Shown: positions 1-12,326, counted from the stretch's first letter. The stretch: DNA of 64,000 nucleotides from Spodoptera frugiperda (GCF_023101765.2 NC_064231.1:8570501-8634500); one strand, 5' to 3'. Made by a program: numbers and translations. The notes: generated from the letters alone by a model not told the origin.

Positions 1-430
1 TACCATTATTAAGGTTGATGATATAGTTGAAAAGACCGAGATCAACCCTTATTATGTTCTAAAGGGCAAATTGCACCGCTCTTTATAAAATGCCATTTAA
101 TCGAAACAGGTAGTAAGTATGTACCTACTTCCCTGATAATCCTCATAATGGTGACCCTGACCCGGTTAAGCAAGGGTCGGGAAGATGATTGTTTGTTCAA
201 CCATTAAACAAATATATTTATTGATCGATTCTTAACAAAAATATTGTGTTTCGTTCCCTTTCAGAGTTTGTGTTCCCTCTTGGGATTGCTTGCATTATTG
301 GTTTAATGAATGCTTCATTGTTAGAGACAACTTGAAATGGTATTTAGTTAGTTATCTATGAAATAATATGAGATAAAGGGCTTCGTTATTTTAGTAGTGT
401 TTGTAATTTTTTATATATTTATATTTCAAA

Positions 431-593
431 TGTTTTTTTTTTAAGGGGGAAAATCATCCAATGATTTCTCTCGCCTTTGAGTGAGGCTAGAGGGAGTGTC
501 AGACTCTTACTGACTAAAAACCACCCCGTTCCTACTCCTGATTTTCGAGCCGGAGCCCCAGTAAACCCGCTAGGTAGTCCGCAGCTCCGGATA
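431..593 (-). mobile_element. SINE family A, copy 1
   Basis: A retroposon-like repeat whose minus strand runs from a GGAGCTGCGGACTAC-type segment, through GTCAGTAAGAGTCTGACACTCC and an AGGCGAGAGAA segment, to a tail seen as a run of T at 431-442 on the plus strand. Four other copies lie in this window (33548, 37620, 51517, 51945), which shows it is interspersed. The A-rich tail, together with the target duplication around the 51945 copy, indicates retroposition. I recognise it as a common lepidopteran short repeat but do not assign a database name. Confidence 0.8.
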
Positions 594-1420
594 TTACAAA
601 TCCTAGAGTGTTAATAAAACGATATTTGTAACTTCAACACGTTGCAACGGCTGGTTACAGTTCTATGTAAAAAGATATTATTTATATGAACTAGGTATTT
701 TGTAGTCAAAACCTGTAGGTTTACTGTAGGATAAAAATGTACTTTTATCATGGTTACATGGGTGAAACTACTAAAAGACGCTCCAATTAATAAATTAACT
801 TACATCTCCTCACTAAGCTTAATGTTATTTTATTTACTGATTGAAATGTTTTGTTAAACTTTTTTATTGACTAAGTAAAACTTGAACTAATTCATTTTGG
901 AATAGAGTAGTTTTTCTGATGCGTATTTTAGTTTTGGGAACTTTATCTATGAATTTGTTTTCGTTAGCCCACAAACTGCTCTAAGTTAGACTGTGTAAGT
1001 TTTTTGTATTTACTTCGTGAGTAAAATAAATATAGATTGCTTAAAATGTTACTTCAACACATTTTCATCAATTAGTTGTTAATTATCCATTTTATATCTT
1101 CCAACATGCTTATATTTAATTTCATGTTGATTAAAAACATCACTTTGAACATAATAAACGTAGCGAAATATAAAATCCCTGTTACGTTATGCCAGGATTA
1201 AATATCCATTTAATTTTCTGCGAGACTCAAAGCTTTGCTGCATATTCTCAAACATTTAATAAATTGGATAAACTATTTTTGAGAGCACATCGCTTTTTTC
1301 AATCCTTTACGATATATAGTGGGCATTTTATAAAAGGTCAATGTAACATATTTTCAGTAAAATTCAATTCCGTGATTCGATATCCGAGGATATGGATAGT
1401 AGCAATCTGTAATATATTCG

Positions 1421-1545
1421 GTGACTTAACTACGATCCCCAAGCCGCCTGGCAAGCGTGGGGATTACAGCAAATCCTCTCCAAGGGGAGGCCTTTGTTCA
1501 GTAATGGACGTCTTCCGGACGATATTAGCACTAAACTACGGATAG
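1421..1545 (+). mobile_element. LINE/SINE 3'-tail fragment
   Basis: A GC-richer island in AT-rich DNA with the signature order CCAAGCCGCCTGGCAAGCGTGG, then AAATCCTCTCC, AAGGGGAGGCCT and CAGTAATGGACGT. The same order, diverged, ends the SINE at 53266-53575 (CCAACCTGCATTGAGCAAGCGTGG, then CCTTCTCCGT, then CAGTAGTGG). This tail is widespread in Lepidoptera on SINEs that borrow a LINE 3' end. No tRNA-like head is seen here, so it is a 5'-truncated fragment. The 118-codon open frame that crosses it has no recognisable domain. Confidence 0.6.
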
Positions 1546-2078
1546 CTCTGTATATAAATAAAATGTTTCGTATAAACTCTCATTTACATTAAAACATGAT
1601 GTTATTGTTAAAAACGTTGTTATAAACGTCGTTTTTACAGAAATTATTAACGGTCTACATGATTTCTGACCCTTCATGGGCCAGTAAGCCATAATACTTA
1701 TATTTATTCGTTAACAAAGCATAACAATTTCGTGAATTTATTTTATAATAAGATTTGAAAAGCGTTAAATCGCTTTGTTATTTTACTACACTTATTTACT
1801 ATCTATGTACCCAGTTTTACGTCATAAGAGTCCCTTATATAGAAGTACGAAATCTTTTTCATACTTGAATTAATAATATGAGTGGGAAGGAACACGCAAG
1901 CAATATTGGTAAAAGCATTAAACGTTAATGCTACGAGTATGGCAGAAGTCTCGAGAATGTTGAGGCAGCATTGCCCACCTTTGTGTTAGTCCAATAATAC
2001 CCGCCAATGTGTGATATCAGAAATGCCTCGGAAAATGCATGTGTTTATTTATGTTGTACGATTGTGTGAGAGCTCCAA

Positions 2079-2330
2079 TGACGTCAATTCGCCCAAATTA
2101 AGCATATTGCCTCAAAACTGTATATTTTGGATTAATAAGATCCGAGATTGTGTGCAGACGTGTCCTGAAATCTAATTTGGGCATCTCTGGCGTCGCATTC
2201 TCGTTTATATATACATCGAAATATTTGTCGCGACAAAAAGTCCAACGCGAGCTCGCAATGTGCGTTCGTCGCTAGCGACTCAAATAAGAAAAGTTAAGGA
2301 GAGGAATGGCGTCGCGAACAAATTAAACTC
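2079..2330 (+). promoter_or_regulatory. Candidate promoter: CRE plus TATA-like box
   Basis: A perfect TGACGTCA lies at 2079-2086. A TTTATATATACA box lies at 2204-2215. A CpG-rich stretch follows (TCGCGACAAAAAG, AACGCGAGCTCGC, GTCGCTAGCGACTC, GGCGTCGCGAAC). CpG density falls back to background by about 2335. No coding exon can be assigned; the only ATG in the CpG stretch opens a six-codon frame. A GTAAGT preceded by ACT at 2409 could end a non-coding first exon. Spacing of the box to any initiator is not diagnostic, so this is a candidate only. Confidence 0.3.
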
Positions 2331-3258
2331 GCAGCCGCTAAAAACTTTTATGTTATTATTAAATCTGAATACGTGTACGTATAAACACACACCCGTACAT
2401 TTTCTACTGTAAGTCGCAGTAACTACTGACCCGGACTTTCTGTTCTAAATGACTTTTGCAAAGTTCTGAGTGATATTTCTCACGCGCAAACACGGGGGGA
2501 TTTGCCCCTAAGTATAAACACTATTTCGCCGTAGTGTGCCTATTATAGTAGCTACTCACATTTGGAATTCTGGCTAGCAACCAAATAAACCGTATTCCCA
2601 AAATTTAATAATTAGTTTATTAAAACAAGTTACCTACTAGCGAAATAGACTATTTCTATTTTACAAAATATACTTTATAATATTACTTTGCTTCAGTCAT
2701 CGCCCTAATAATTATTCAACGACATTCGATAAAACTAATAAATGCCTATTTGCCCAGCTATAACGAATTAGTGTCGTGCGTGCAAAGGTCAGCGTTAGGT
2801 TATGGAAATCTGGAAAATATACACCAAATTATTTCTAAGCAACATCGCGGAGAAACTTTCTCATAATGTTCAACCTCGAAATCGTGCTTAGCACGCTACA
2901 GTTCGCCTTGAAATGTGATTTTTATCGACACATGGATGATTTTATCAATCATGACATTTACAGCTTATCTTAGAAGAGAAACGTGCAAATGCAAACGTAT
3001 GTTAACTTGTAAAACTTGCTACTTACTTCTTCATTAGGTAAATTTTTCATTTGAAACAAGGTAACTACGAAAAAAGGAACACGAACTTTCTAGAGTTATA
3101 AACATCGCGAGTCCGACGTGAAATTGAACAAGCTGTTGCCATCCAAATTTTAATAACTAGCTCTTTCATTCAAGCGCTCTATTCAAATTTCATTTCCAGT
3201 TCCAAATTAAGTACGTTTATCTTTCGAATAGCGGACAGCAAACAGTAATCTAGAATAT

Positions 3259-3470
3259 TCAAGTCAATGTTTGGCAAATAGGCCTCGTTTTCGAACACGC
3301 AGGCGATGAAATTGTTCCGTTTTGAATAGAGAAGATAGGGAGTGAATAGACACGCACGGCTGAGTCGTCCGTTCCGTGTAAGGGGTTGAGGTCGGTAGAA
3401 TTAGGTGGTAGATAGGCATCAGCAGGGACGGAAGCCGCCACCTTGGCGTGCCTGCATTGTTACACTGCAC
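3259..3470. other. GC-richer non-coding island
   Basis: About 200 bases of higher GC than the surroundings, with open frames of 60 and 68 codons on the minus strand. They overlap in different frames and show no domain or convincing codon bias. A GCCGCCACCTT word at its right end recurs in reverse complement at 19040 (AAGGTGGCGGC), which resembles a YY1/Pho-type site. It may be an enhancer or an old repeat. Confidence 0.25.
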
Positions 3471-4969
3471 TACGGTCTATACATTTTCCACGTTAGTAAA
3501 GGTCTTGACGCAACAAAAGGTCACGTTCCGTAAATACATCAGTGTTATAGATACAGCTCACAGCTCTTAGTACCTACTGAGATTACTATCGTTCGCAACC
3601 AAGAATGTTATTCTCATTTTGTAACTATTATGTGTTGTATTTGTAAAACGTTTTATGAAATGCTAGCAAATTATCTTACCTTATGAAATATTTTTTCTAA
3701 TAGATGTAACATGAAGCAAATATTAATTATATTTTTATTCTACGTCCGTAAAAGTACCTATCATATTATAGCCGACACATTTCTTAAACTAATCACAGAA
3801 CAAATTATTCCGCGAAAAGCAAACAAATAATGTTTTCCAACAACAATTTCACCGAATATTAATTGTTGTATACGGGTCATAAGTCAACAATAAAGGCCTT
3901 TGATATATTATTAACGTGTGTAAATTACTAAGTACGGATTACCGAGCCTATAGACCGACTATTCATATCTGATATTATATCACAACAGCTTCCTAATGTT
4001 TGTTAGATAATCTTGAAATATTACGTTACTCATTTATGTTACAGACGAGTTTTTTTAATCATTTGAGTTAATGACAAAGCTGGCACTTGGCCCACCATGT
4101 GTTAAAACGGTAGCGATTACTGCAATACAATTAGTTTTTATTAATTGTCTTTGCGTTTTAAAATGGTTTTAGTTTCACGTCACACGGGTTCATATTTCTA
4201 CCTACAAGTTTGAATTCCTGTTACTGTGTAGTTCAGCAAATTTATTCATATGTATCTATTGAAATATTTAAAGCTACAAAAATTTTACAGTACTTTTGCA
4301 AATCTACATCGAACCCTCAAATCAACCCAATATACGCTTAGTTTACATGTTTGCTTCTACTAAATCAACAAACACACAAGTCAATTTTTCGATTCATTTG
4401 AAATCGCAAACAACATAGAAGTACTAAGACGTATATACATTCCAAATTAAATTGAATTCTACCTGTAGAACAAACATCTTTCTTATTCGTAACATGCAAA
4501 TTTATATTGACATTTTTATTGGAAAAATGCAAGTACGAAGTTTTCTTGGCGTGTCTACATTTCTTTTTAAAATTACGATACTTTTCATTCATGAACTTGA
4601 GATATTGATAGCGTTTGTATTATGTACATGTTGTGATAAGAACTGGTTACATATGTATAACAAACATTACGTATTGCGTGTTGTTATGTAAAACAAGACG
4701 TAATATGTACTTATCAGTGATGGATAATCTTAAGATTACAAAATCACTTGTGTTTAAAGATACTGGTACAGCTGAGTGACAAGGTTTTCCAAAATTGATG
4801 AATATGTACTTGAATTGAGATATTTCTTGTATCATTTGAAGTGGTTTTGTAAATTACGTGTTATGAGCTATTGTTGAAATGTTTCCGATCTAGATATACT
4901 TAAGTCAGGTAAGGTTAAGTCTTTGACTACCAACAGAAAACTGTTAAAGGCAAATCTTCCGCTAACATC

Positions 4970-4983
4970 GGTCACCGGTGACC
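4970..4983. promoter_or_regulatory. Palindrome GGTCACCGGTGACC
   Basis: A perfect 14-bp palindrome. It can be read as two nuclear-receptor-type half-sites, GGTCA and TGACC, facing each other across CCGG. The family knowledge is that many insect hormone receptors bind AGGTCA-like half-sites. The outer bases (C before, A after) do not complete AGGTCA, and the 4-base spacing is not a classic arrangement, so function is speculative. Confidence 0.25.
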
Positions 4984-5635
4984 ACCACGGCGTTCAATAT
5001 ATTAAGTAAGATAATAAAATTAATATAAATAAGTGGAAGTCCGATTGCAAATTAAATTTTAGTACATATATGTATAGGCACATACGACATATTCCAAATA
5101 AAAATAATATAACTTGTAGTTTTAGATCGTACAAACTTCTTTTGTCCAGGCATCTAAAGCTAACTGGCATGCAGTCAATAGCTTACGTTCCACGGAGGAC
5201 CTTTTGAAACGTCTTCAAACTCGATGACCACGATGCATTATCTACAGATCGATCAAACTTTTATTTTGGAATTTGATCTTTAGAAATATTGGTATGTTAG
5301 GATACCACAGTGTATTAACAATTCCACTTTATACAAACTCAGTTCAATGGCTTTATACACACACACGCACATATATATCAACATACTATAAATAAATGGT
5401 GTAATAGTACACTAGACGGGTAACAGTCTAAATGACAGGTAGCTTTGAATCTCCCTGTCAGCTGTTAAATGCTTTGTAATCCAAGTGAAACCGGACAGCT
5501 ATAGTTAACGTATACTTGTAATTGTCTATACATTGTCTGTCTGTAGCCCTAATGTTAAACATTTTGTGTGAAGAATTGAAATATTATTTCATTTCTAAGT
5601 CTGTAATGAATATGATTCCAAATTAACTAAAAATC

Positions 5636-5735
5636 TTTAGGATTACTCACGTAAATTAATGATGAAAAGCTCTACTAGTTTCGAGTCACAGAGGGACTGT
5701 TCGTCAAAGACATCGCGCAGCCTATTGTTTATTAT
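5636..5735 (+). repeat. Interspersed repeat (TTACTCACGTAA / CTAGTTTCGAG), copy 1
   Basis: Shares TTACTCACGTAA, an unrelated dozen bases, then CTCTACTAGTTTCGAGTCA with the block at 35438 (TTACTCACGTAACTG, then CTCGACTAGTTTCAAGCCA). The order and spacing match, so the two are diverged members of one repeat family. This copy lacks the hairpin end found at 35516-35575. Family type is unknown. Confidence 0.5.
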
Positions 5736-7869
5736 AAAAATATGATTACATTTCTATGATAAGTATTTTAAAGAGTAATGTGAATATATTTTTAATAGGG
5801 TAAACAATATCATAATTAAAATAATAAACGTACCGCAATTTTCCTTGGTATTCTAAATATGAAGCTTCTAAGTCTGCTAGAAGTGTGTGTGTGTGTGTTG
5901 AGCAATGATAGAATTATTTTACTTTTCGCTTTATTTTATGAAGTTAAGTAATTCAATATTTCATAAAATGAAAATATAACGACAGTGTAAATACCTAGTG
6001 TGATCAAATGTTTACGACTTTTCTTTATATTTTCCTCTGCCCTCAATATAGTTTTAGAAAGTGTATAAATATAAACCACGAGTGCCCTAAAACTATTACA
6101 TACCCGAAGCACTTCGTCTATGCTTCAAACGAAAATTGACACAATTATGAACTTTCGAGCATAAATTATTCAGTTTAATGTTTATTATGTTTATTTCTGG
6201 GCATGTGGAATATAAATTACATCGTAGTTAACGACATCAATTCGTGATGGTTCATAAACCTCACTGGAAACCGGAGCACGTGATGTGTGAGAGAATTTAT
6301 TTGGGAAATATTAAATGGTGGGTCATTAATGAGCCGCAATAGTATCTCATTATTTTCGCAAACATTTTACTTCGGGACCAAAAAATGTTAAAGCATTTTG
6401 TCTCTGTCTCTTTAGACAAATTACATAAAATACGAACGTTGAAGAAAACACGTTTAGTTAATTGCATGGATTTTAGAATCATGTGTGCTGTGTTCCAATA
6501 TTCGAAAAGCCTACACACTACCTACTTATTTAAAACTATTAATCTGTATTCGTTAAATAGGTTAATTTCACACCTATTAATTCAATGAAACTCATTTTTA
6601 TGAGTAAGCAAAAGTGGATGAGAGATTTAACCTCTGCCTACCTCTTATATTTACTTTAGGTCATGTTTTATACAATACCTAAATATATACAAGAGCTATT
6701 GAATAAAAGCTTACATTTTTAAATCAACCTCTCTCGTATTTCGCGAAGTTATAAATTATTCATTCATTCATTTCTAAACTGCCACTCAATTTATAAAAAA
6801 AAAAGAATAAGAGAATACGTAGAAGCTAAGGTAAAATGGCTTAGAAATTATGCATTCCATTCTATCAGGAATGAAAGGCTATTAATTACTAAGCTTAATT
6901 TCTGAGAATTCGGCTCTAACACCAAAGTACGGGTTTCCAGGTCGTTTCGAACATTTAACTTACAATAGTAGTTCAAACAGAATATCTTAATTGCTTACTT
7001 ACGTTACTGATCTCAGTACTTTGTTCGTAGTCAAAACTGTTAAGCTTGATCTCATTACCGATTCTCCGATCTTCAAATTGTTATACTATCTCTCTTTTCT
7101 TATAAGTAAAAATTCTCAGTAATAGACACCACTTACAATTCTTGTTAATTGAGCTTGGTGGCAAGAAATGGAAAATGTCCGTGGTAATATTAACACGTGT
7201 ACCCAAAAGCGCTATGATGGTATTTTACCTGATTCTGCAATATTCTATTTATATATGTAATTTTATTCTACATACTTAAAATTCCATTCTGATGACACAA
7301 TTTCGTTGAAATATTTTAAAGTACGCCCCAATACTCGTACCAATACTGACACAATGTTTTATAAATACCAATTCAGCTCATCACGTGTAGGTATTCCGTA
7401 AACAAAGATTTCAGCAAATTCATGTTTTCAAGAAATCGTGGGTTTAATTCGCGATGCAGTGATAAAGTTAGTCAGTGCGAGCTTTGCCAATCATTATTCA
7501 TATCGCCGTCTGTTTATCGCCCTCTCCATCGCTTGGAGTCATCGCTCGCGAATCTCCTTCTTCTGACGCATAACCCTATTTTTGGAACACATTCACACTG
7601 CGACTTTCGTGAATTAGCGTAATTAATCTAACAAAAATGTACAATTTTGACAGATAAGTGCAATTAATTCACTATAAACACTTTAAATCACTACACGGAA
7701 ACCATCTGGGCGTCCAAAGCGTTATCTAGTATGCAGTTCTTTAAGGGTTGTCACGGTTGATAGGCAAACAAAGTCATGAATTATAAATACTACCATGAAT
7801 CACGGTATGTTTGTCAAAATTAATTAACAAAATGGTTAATTTGCCAAGACAGATGTAGTGAATAATTCT

Positions 7870-8010
7870 GGCCATATTTCGGGCGGGCGGCGCAGACGCA
7901 GTGCCACGTAGCAAAGGCCGCCCACGCAAGGCGGCGCGTACGCAACAAAGCGCGACGCGGGATCTCCCGCCACTCAGTTCACTCGCGAGCTTGCGCAAGG
8001 AAACAACTCC
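7870..8010 (+). promoter_or_regulatory. CpG-rich island with initiator-like TCAGTT
   Basis: A sharp CpG-rich patch (GGGCGGGCGGCGCAGACGC, GGCGGCGCGTACGC, GCGCGACGCGGGATC) ends in CACTCAGTTCACTCGCGAGC. TCAGTT at 7974-7979 fits the arthropod initiator consensus. A 74-codon minus-strand frame crosses the island (7774-7998) but is Arg-rich then AT-rich with no domain, so I treat it as non-coding. It lies 1.5 kb upstream of the 116-residue gene and 2.4 kb upstream of the long first exon, so it could be a promoter for either. Confidence 0.35.
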
Positions 8011-9518
8011 AGAATATCCCAGAATTTAAATTCAGTGTTGCACCACAGTTTTGGACTCATTTTATTTACATTTTAAAAGGTATTTATTAATTTCGTTAAT
8101 TACGCTTTTCGTCTTTGTTTCTGAAGCTTTCAGATAGGCAATGAATAGTTAGTAAATTTAATTAAGTTCATTTTAACCGAAAAACTGAACAACATTAAAC
8201 AAATATTGGTATAGTATCAAAATCGTCTTAAATAAATTAGAAATGCCTATAACTTTCCAATGCTATCTAAACCTAAACAAAATCATAACTTCGTAATTCA
8301 ATTACTATCAAGTTCCAATTTAAACATTGTAAGTAATAAAATTTTCTCTATTCAAACTTAAACTCAAAGATTTGAAACTTAAAGTTGACATTGCAACAGT
8401 CGTAAAAATTTAGAATCTAGTTGTGGTTTGTAATATAGGTCAAGTGAACTCACAGGTATTCGCACGTTTTTAATAGACACGAATTCCTATTGTCGTGTAG
8501 CCAGGCCGGTGAGACAAGGACGGACTCAAATGACACGAAACAATTTAGACATTCCATTGTGTTAACTCAAAAATAATATTTGCAATCCCTAACCTGATTT
8601 ACTAAGGTATTCTGGGGAATGAACATCTCTATTTCATGAGTATTTAGTTTATAGGAACTTGACTGTTGAATAAACTTTGCTAGTATAGTTTCAATTACAA
8701 TAATAAGTAACATTTTCGCAAACTATATTGGAGCTGAATAAATTAAAATATATTTTAATGTTAATTAATTTGGATACTATCTTAAATTTCATTATTTAAC
8801 AAGTACGGGTATCTCATTCTGATATAACACAATTGTATCACATTACTTACATTTCACTAAAGATAGGATAAAAGAAAATAAATCACACTAATACAATGTG
8901 TTTAAACGTGCGTCTTCATATTTCAAACGCATATTTCTAGAAATTATTTTATCTCTGTGTGGTGTATGTACATCACTGAATCACATAGCTCATAAATAAA
9001 GCACGAGACTTTCAGTGTGCAAGACTTTGTTGCCGCATTCAAATGTCCGATACCGACTTATATTCAGTCAGACAGAGCTTTATATTTTGTTTTATGTCTT
9101 CTTTTCAAAGTCTCGTCAATATTCCACATCAAATTATGACTCGGTTCACATTCTTTCGATTGTTGTTGTGGGAAAAACACGGCCGATGGTAACGCAGTCG
9201 TACCCAGAAATTCTCTAACAACGTAAATTTAAATGTGGTCCAAACATTCCGTCTGGCGCGCCGCCAGCCAACGCTATCAATTTCTATCAAACTGAGCTTT
9301 CTGGATTCTGATGCATAATGAACGATTTTACATTTCTTTTGTTTCCCCGTTTTCCAAAACAACATCAAACGTTAATTTTATACGTTTTATGAGAACTGAA
9401 TTTGTAAACAGGCAAACAGTAACAAGAACCCATGAGTCAGGAGTTTAAACTGTACCACAGTTTGTAAAACAACACAATTACATAAAATTTTCGAATCGTT
9501 GTAGATTATACTGCCAAG

Positions 9519-9869
9519 ATGTCTGAAAGCAAGCAGCTCGAAGCCGGCCAGCAGCTCGTCAAGAAGACCATGGACGAGTTGATCCAACAGAAACAGACAA
9601 CGGAAAAAGTCACCATCCAGGCGAGACAAGAGTTCCGTGAACATTATGAGGAGAGCTATGAAGAAGCGTTCGAAGAGGAAACCTTTATCGATCAGTATGG
9701 AAACGAAACCACCAACAGGATGGAGACCAGCAGCGAGAGCAAAGAGCACTCAAAGAGCGCGGACGTCAAAGTAAAAGCCACCGGCCTGAACGCCGCCCAA
9801 GTAAAGGCTTTAACGGACTGCGCGAACGAGGCGGGACAACTGGCGCTCGACTCCAAGGCTGCTAACTGA
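9519..9869 (+). CDS. Unrecognised 116-residue Glu-rich helical protein, single exon
   Basis: I do not recognise this protein. It starts at ATG 9519 in a good insect context (GCCAAG before ATG) and stops at TGA 9867. Coding is supported by C/G-rich third positions (CTCGAAGCCGGC, AAGAAGACC) in otherwise AT-rich DNA, and by the poly(A) signal downstream. The protein has no signal peptide or membrane segment. Residues about 5-55 are heptad-like and helix-prone, with a very acidic patch (REFREHYEESYEEAFEEET). Residues 60-85 are Ser/Lys/Glu-rich. The end (residues about 86-116) contains LNAAQVKALTDCANEAGQLA, also helical, with the only cysteine. No catalytic motif is visible. It could be a small scaffold, regulator or tissue-specific orphan. 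It lies just upstream of the long first exon at 10353 on the same strand. A 120-codon frame on the opposite strand (9387-9749) is its shadow. Confidence 0.75.
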   Translation: MSESKQLEAGQQLVKKTMDELIQQKQTTEKVTIQARQEFREHYEESYEEAFEEETFIDQYGNETTNRMETSSESKEHSKSADVKVKATGLNAAQVKALTDCANEAGQLALDSKAAN

Positions 9870-10259
9870 ACGTAATTAAAACAAATCCCTACACTAACTG
9901 GCGCTATTAACAACATGCCTGTGTTTAAACGGCGTTTTCAACATTCTAATGTAACCAACAACGCAGCCGAGTGGCCTTATTGATCCATCCGTAATTACAG
10001 TACTTTCTTACTAATGTTCGAGCTACACGAAAATCCCTAATTCTTTTTCCATCCTTTCCCAAACCTCTACCCTATTAATACCTGTCCTTTTTTTAGCATC
10101 ATTAAAAATGCGAAGAAATGTTTCAATTATACATTTTGTTTCAGGTGTCTGCCTTATCCCGCGCGTGTGGTGGTCTCAAATAGTGATAAAGACTGTGTCC
10201 AGTGTTCCTTATTAAGTATTTTATTTTATCTATTTATGTAAGAAATTTGATAAGTATGC

Positions 10260-10265
10260 AATAAA
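10260..10265 (+). terminator. Poly(A) signal AATAAA for the 9519 gene
   Basis: AATAAA sits 391 bases after the stop codon of the 116-residue gene. It is followed within 20-55 bases by a G/U-rich stretch (TGGTGTATTG, then GTGCTGTGTTCG), as expected downstream of a cleavage site. This puts the transcript end near 10280-10290, about 70 bases before the next start codon at 10353. Confidence 0.55.
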
Positions 10266-10352
10266 TATATTTAAATGCATATATGGTGTATTGAATAGTG
10301 CTGTGTTCGATTTACATGTGATAGTGAGGTTTTATAGGAAAAGGTTTTAAAA

Positions 10353-11071
10353 ATGGAGGAGGAAGATGATGAACGAAAGAGCCGACGGCCTAATCTCGCA
10401 GCTTTCAGCTCGTTGAACGCACGAGTCGTCCACGCCTCGCTAGAGGAGGGCTACGTGCGTCAACAAGCGTCATCAGAGTCTGGCGATGCAAATACTTCAA
10501 GTATTTCGGCAGCTCAGTATAGTGATAGAAGTTTTGCATCGAAAACAAGTACGTTTTCACGAAGCGGTACTTCGAGTTCGAGCCAAGAAGAATGCGAGGT
10601 AGCACAAACGACAATTACAAGCGGACAATATTTAGTCGCGGCGCGGGTCGAAAGCGCCCGCTCCATGGAAAGTCTCCGTCCAAGCAAGGAATCGTCGCCG
10701 GCGCGCCCCTCTAGCTCCTGCACAACCGTTCGCACGCATCGGAGCTCGTTTTTGACGGCTAGCGAGCGGGATGTGCGGGAGACGCGTGGTGCGCCGGCGC
10801 GACGAGCATTGTCTGGGGAAGACATGGGCTCCTCTGCTGAGAAACGCCGCGGCTTATTCGCGAGCACCGAGCGACGTGCCTTGCAGCAGCTCAGCCTGCC
10901 TCCCCCCGAGCGACGCCTAACAATACTCAGTCCCCACAGCCCCATGGCTATCACGGAGCTGCAGTGGCCTTCGCCTTCCGGTATACGGGGTCGGCGCAAG
11001 AAAGGCATGGTGCTACCCAAACTTATACTGCCTCGTAGCGACTCGGATGCCTCGGAAGTATTTTTAGAAAG
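10353..11071 (+). CDS. Long first coding exon of an unidentified gene (Ser/Arg-rich N-terminal region)
   Basis: ATG 10353 is preceded by an in-frame TAG 18 bases upstream, so it is the first possible start. The exon encodes about 239 residues plus two bases. The start is acidic then basic (MEEEDDERKSRRPN). Residues about 38-75 are Ser/Thr-rich. Residues 100-180 carry many basic and Ser/Pro motifs. The end reads GRRKKGMVLPKLILPRSDSD and then an acidic ASEVFLE. Composition is disordered and rich in potential phosphorylation sites; no fold is visible. Coding bias (high GC third positions, many CGC/GCG codons) stops abruptly at 11071. The frame then runs on through AT-rich, hydrophobic sequence to 11183, which is intron read-through. 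My preferred donor is AAAG|GTGCCC (exon end 11071, two bases left over); GAA|GTATTT at 11057 is an alternative. The rest of the gene is not in view near here, so the downstream intron is long. Confidence 0.7.
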
Positions 11072-12304
11072 GTGCCCATTTTTATTAATGCTCTTTTTTG
11101 TCTATATTCCTTTCAACACACAAAATTACGTAGAGACACAAAACATCACGTTCCTACATATTTTTTATTCACATATTTTTTAGCAAGCATGTCAAAATTT
11201 CAAAAAAATACTAAAAAAACTTTTGACATGCAGAGAACGCTTGACGACATACTCGGTCTTGACTGACAATAATTATTATGTTATTCTGACTTCGAGTTGA
11301 ATTACGAATGTCTAGTTCACTTGCAAAACACATAGTTCTTAAATATATGAAGCCAAAAATTGAAATACACATAAGATTGTATTTGCCAAGAGAAATACAT
11401 TTATAACGATGTGCGTCATTGGGAAAGTAAAAGTAAAACTCTTTACAACTGCTCAATGTTTATACGACTTTTTGAGCTTGTTTTATTTACATTAAAACAT
11501 TGTCGAAAGTTAATTACAAACACAATGAATTTGCCTGTGTGCGTAAAACCAAGGTATTTATAGGTGTACCTATTGTTTTTGTAACAGTAAAACATTTTGT
11601 GAATTCAAGTTCTGGCTAAGAAACTGAAACAATACTTCAGACTTGTCGGTTAAGTAGAAGTAGACATTTTGGAGAAAATATTATTAGACCCGAAACAAGT
11701 GATATCGTAACACATATTATTTCTCGTACACTCATACACATGTCTTATGACACACGTTTCATAGTGCGTACGTTTTATTGCCTTCACCTTTTATGCTTTT
11801 CTCGTAGTTTTTCTTTAGGAAATATTTAGTAGCAAGTAAATGCATGTAATATTCATGTAGTTGGATTATTTATGAGCCCATACTATACTTTAATGTCATA
11901 GTTACCTATAAAACAAGCGATATTCTATTAGATATCGCTGGTAAATTTATTTATAGCTTGATATATATATTACGTGACGATGTGTAAAAGTTTGGTAATC
12001 TACAAATTACTTTATGATGTGATAAACTTCAGAAGAACGTGTGAGATATTTTAATAACGATGTCTAATTGGAACGATGCTTAAGTTATACTCAGAAGTAT
12101 TTATTAGGAACTAGGACTTATTTGGAGTTATAAGATATGTGAATTTAATACTACAAGTATAACAGGCACTCCCAGCTATATTACTGAGAATTTGAATAAT
12201 CGGAAAGCCTCAATACCTAAATCCGGGAAACAAACTCAATAACTTAATCTCACAGGTAAGCCAATGAACATAAGGTTGTAATTTCCCTACATACTGGTTT
12301 AATC

Positions 12305-12326
12305 AACGTCATTTTCTGTGACGTCA
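12305..12326. promoter_or_regulatory. Paired CRE-like sites
   Basis: AACGTCAT (12305-12312) and a full palindromic TGACGTCA (12319-12326) lie within 22 bases in AT-rich DNA. This is the binding motif of CREB/ATF-type bZIP factors. No promoter elements lie beside it, so it would act as an enhancer if functional. Confidence 0.35.

Noticed and set aside
1189..1545. 118-codon plus-strand frame
   Set aside because: Its C-terminal third runs through a LINE/SINE tail fragment, and the N-terminal part has no domain or codon bias.
9387..9749. 120-codon open frame on the minus strand
   Set aside because: It is antisense to the better supported 116-residue gene. Its Leu/Phe-rich composition follows from complementing Glu/Lys codons, and it has no start context or poly(A) support.
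10514..11020. 168-codon open frame on the minus strand
   Set aside because: Antisense to the long first exon. The plus frame has the in-frame upstream stop, donor and composition change expected of an exon; the minus frame has none.
10353..11071. Naming the host gene (for example a cAMP phosphodiesterase such as dunce)
   Set aside because: CRE enrichment and the multiple-promoter layout made this tempting, but neither first exon carries a domain that identifies a family, and no common exon is in the window.
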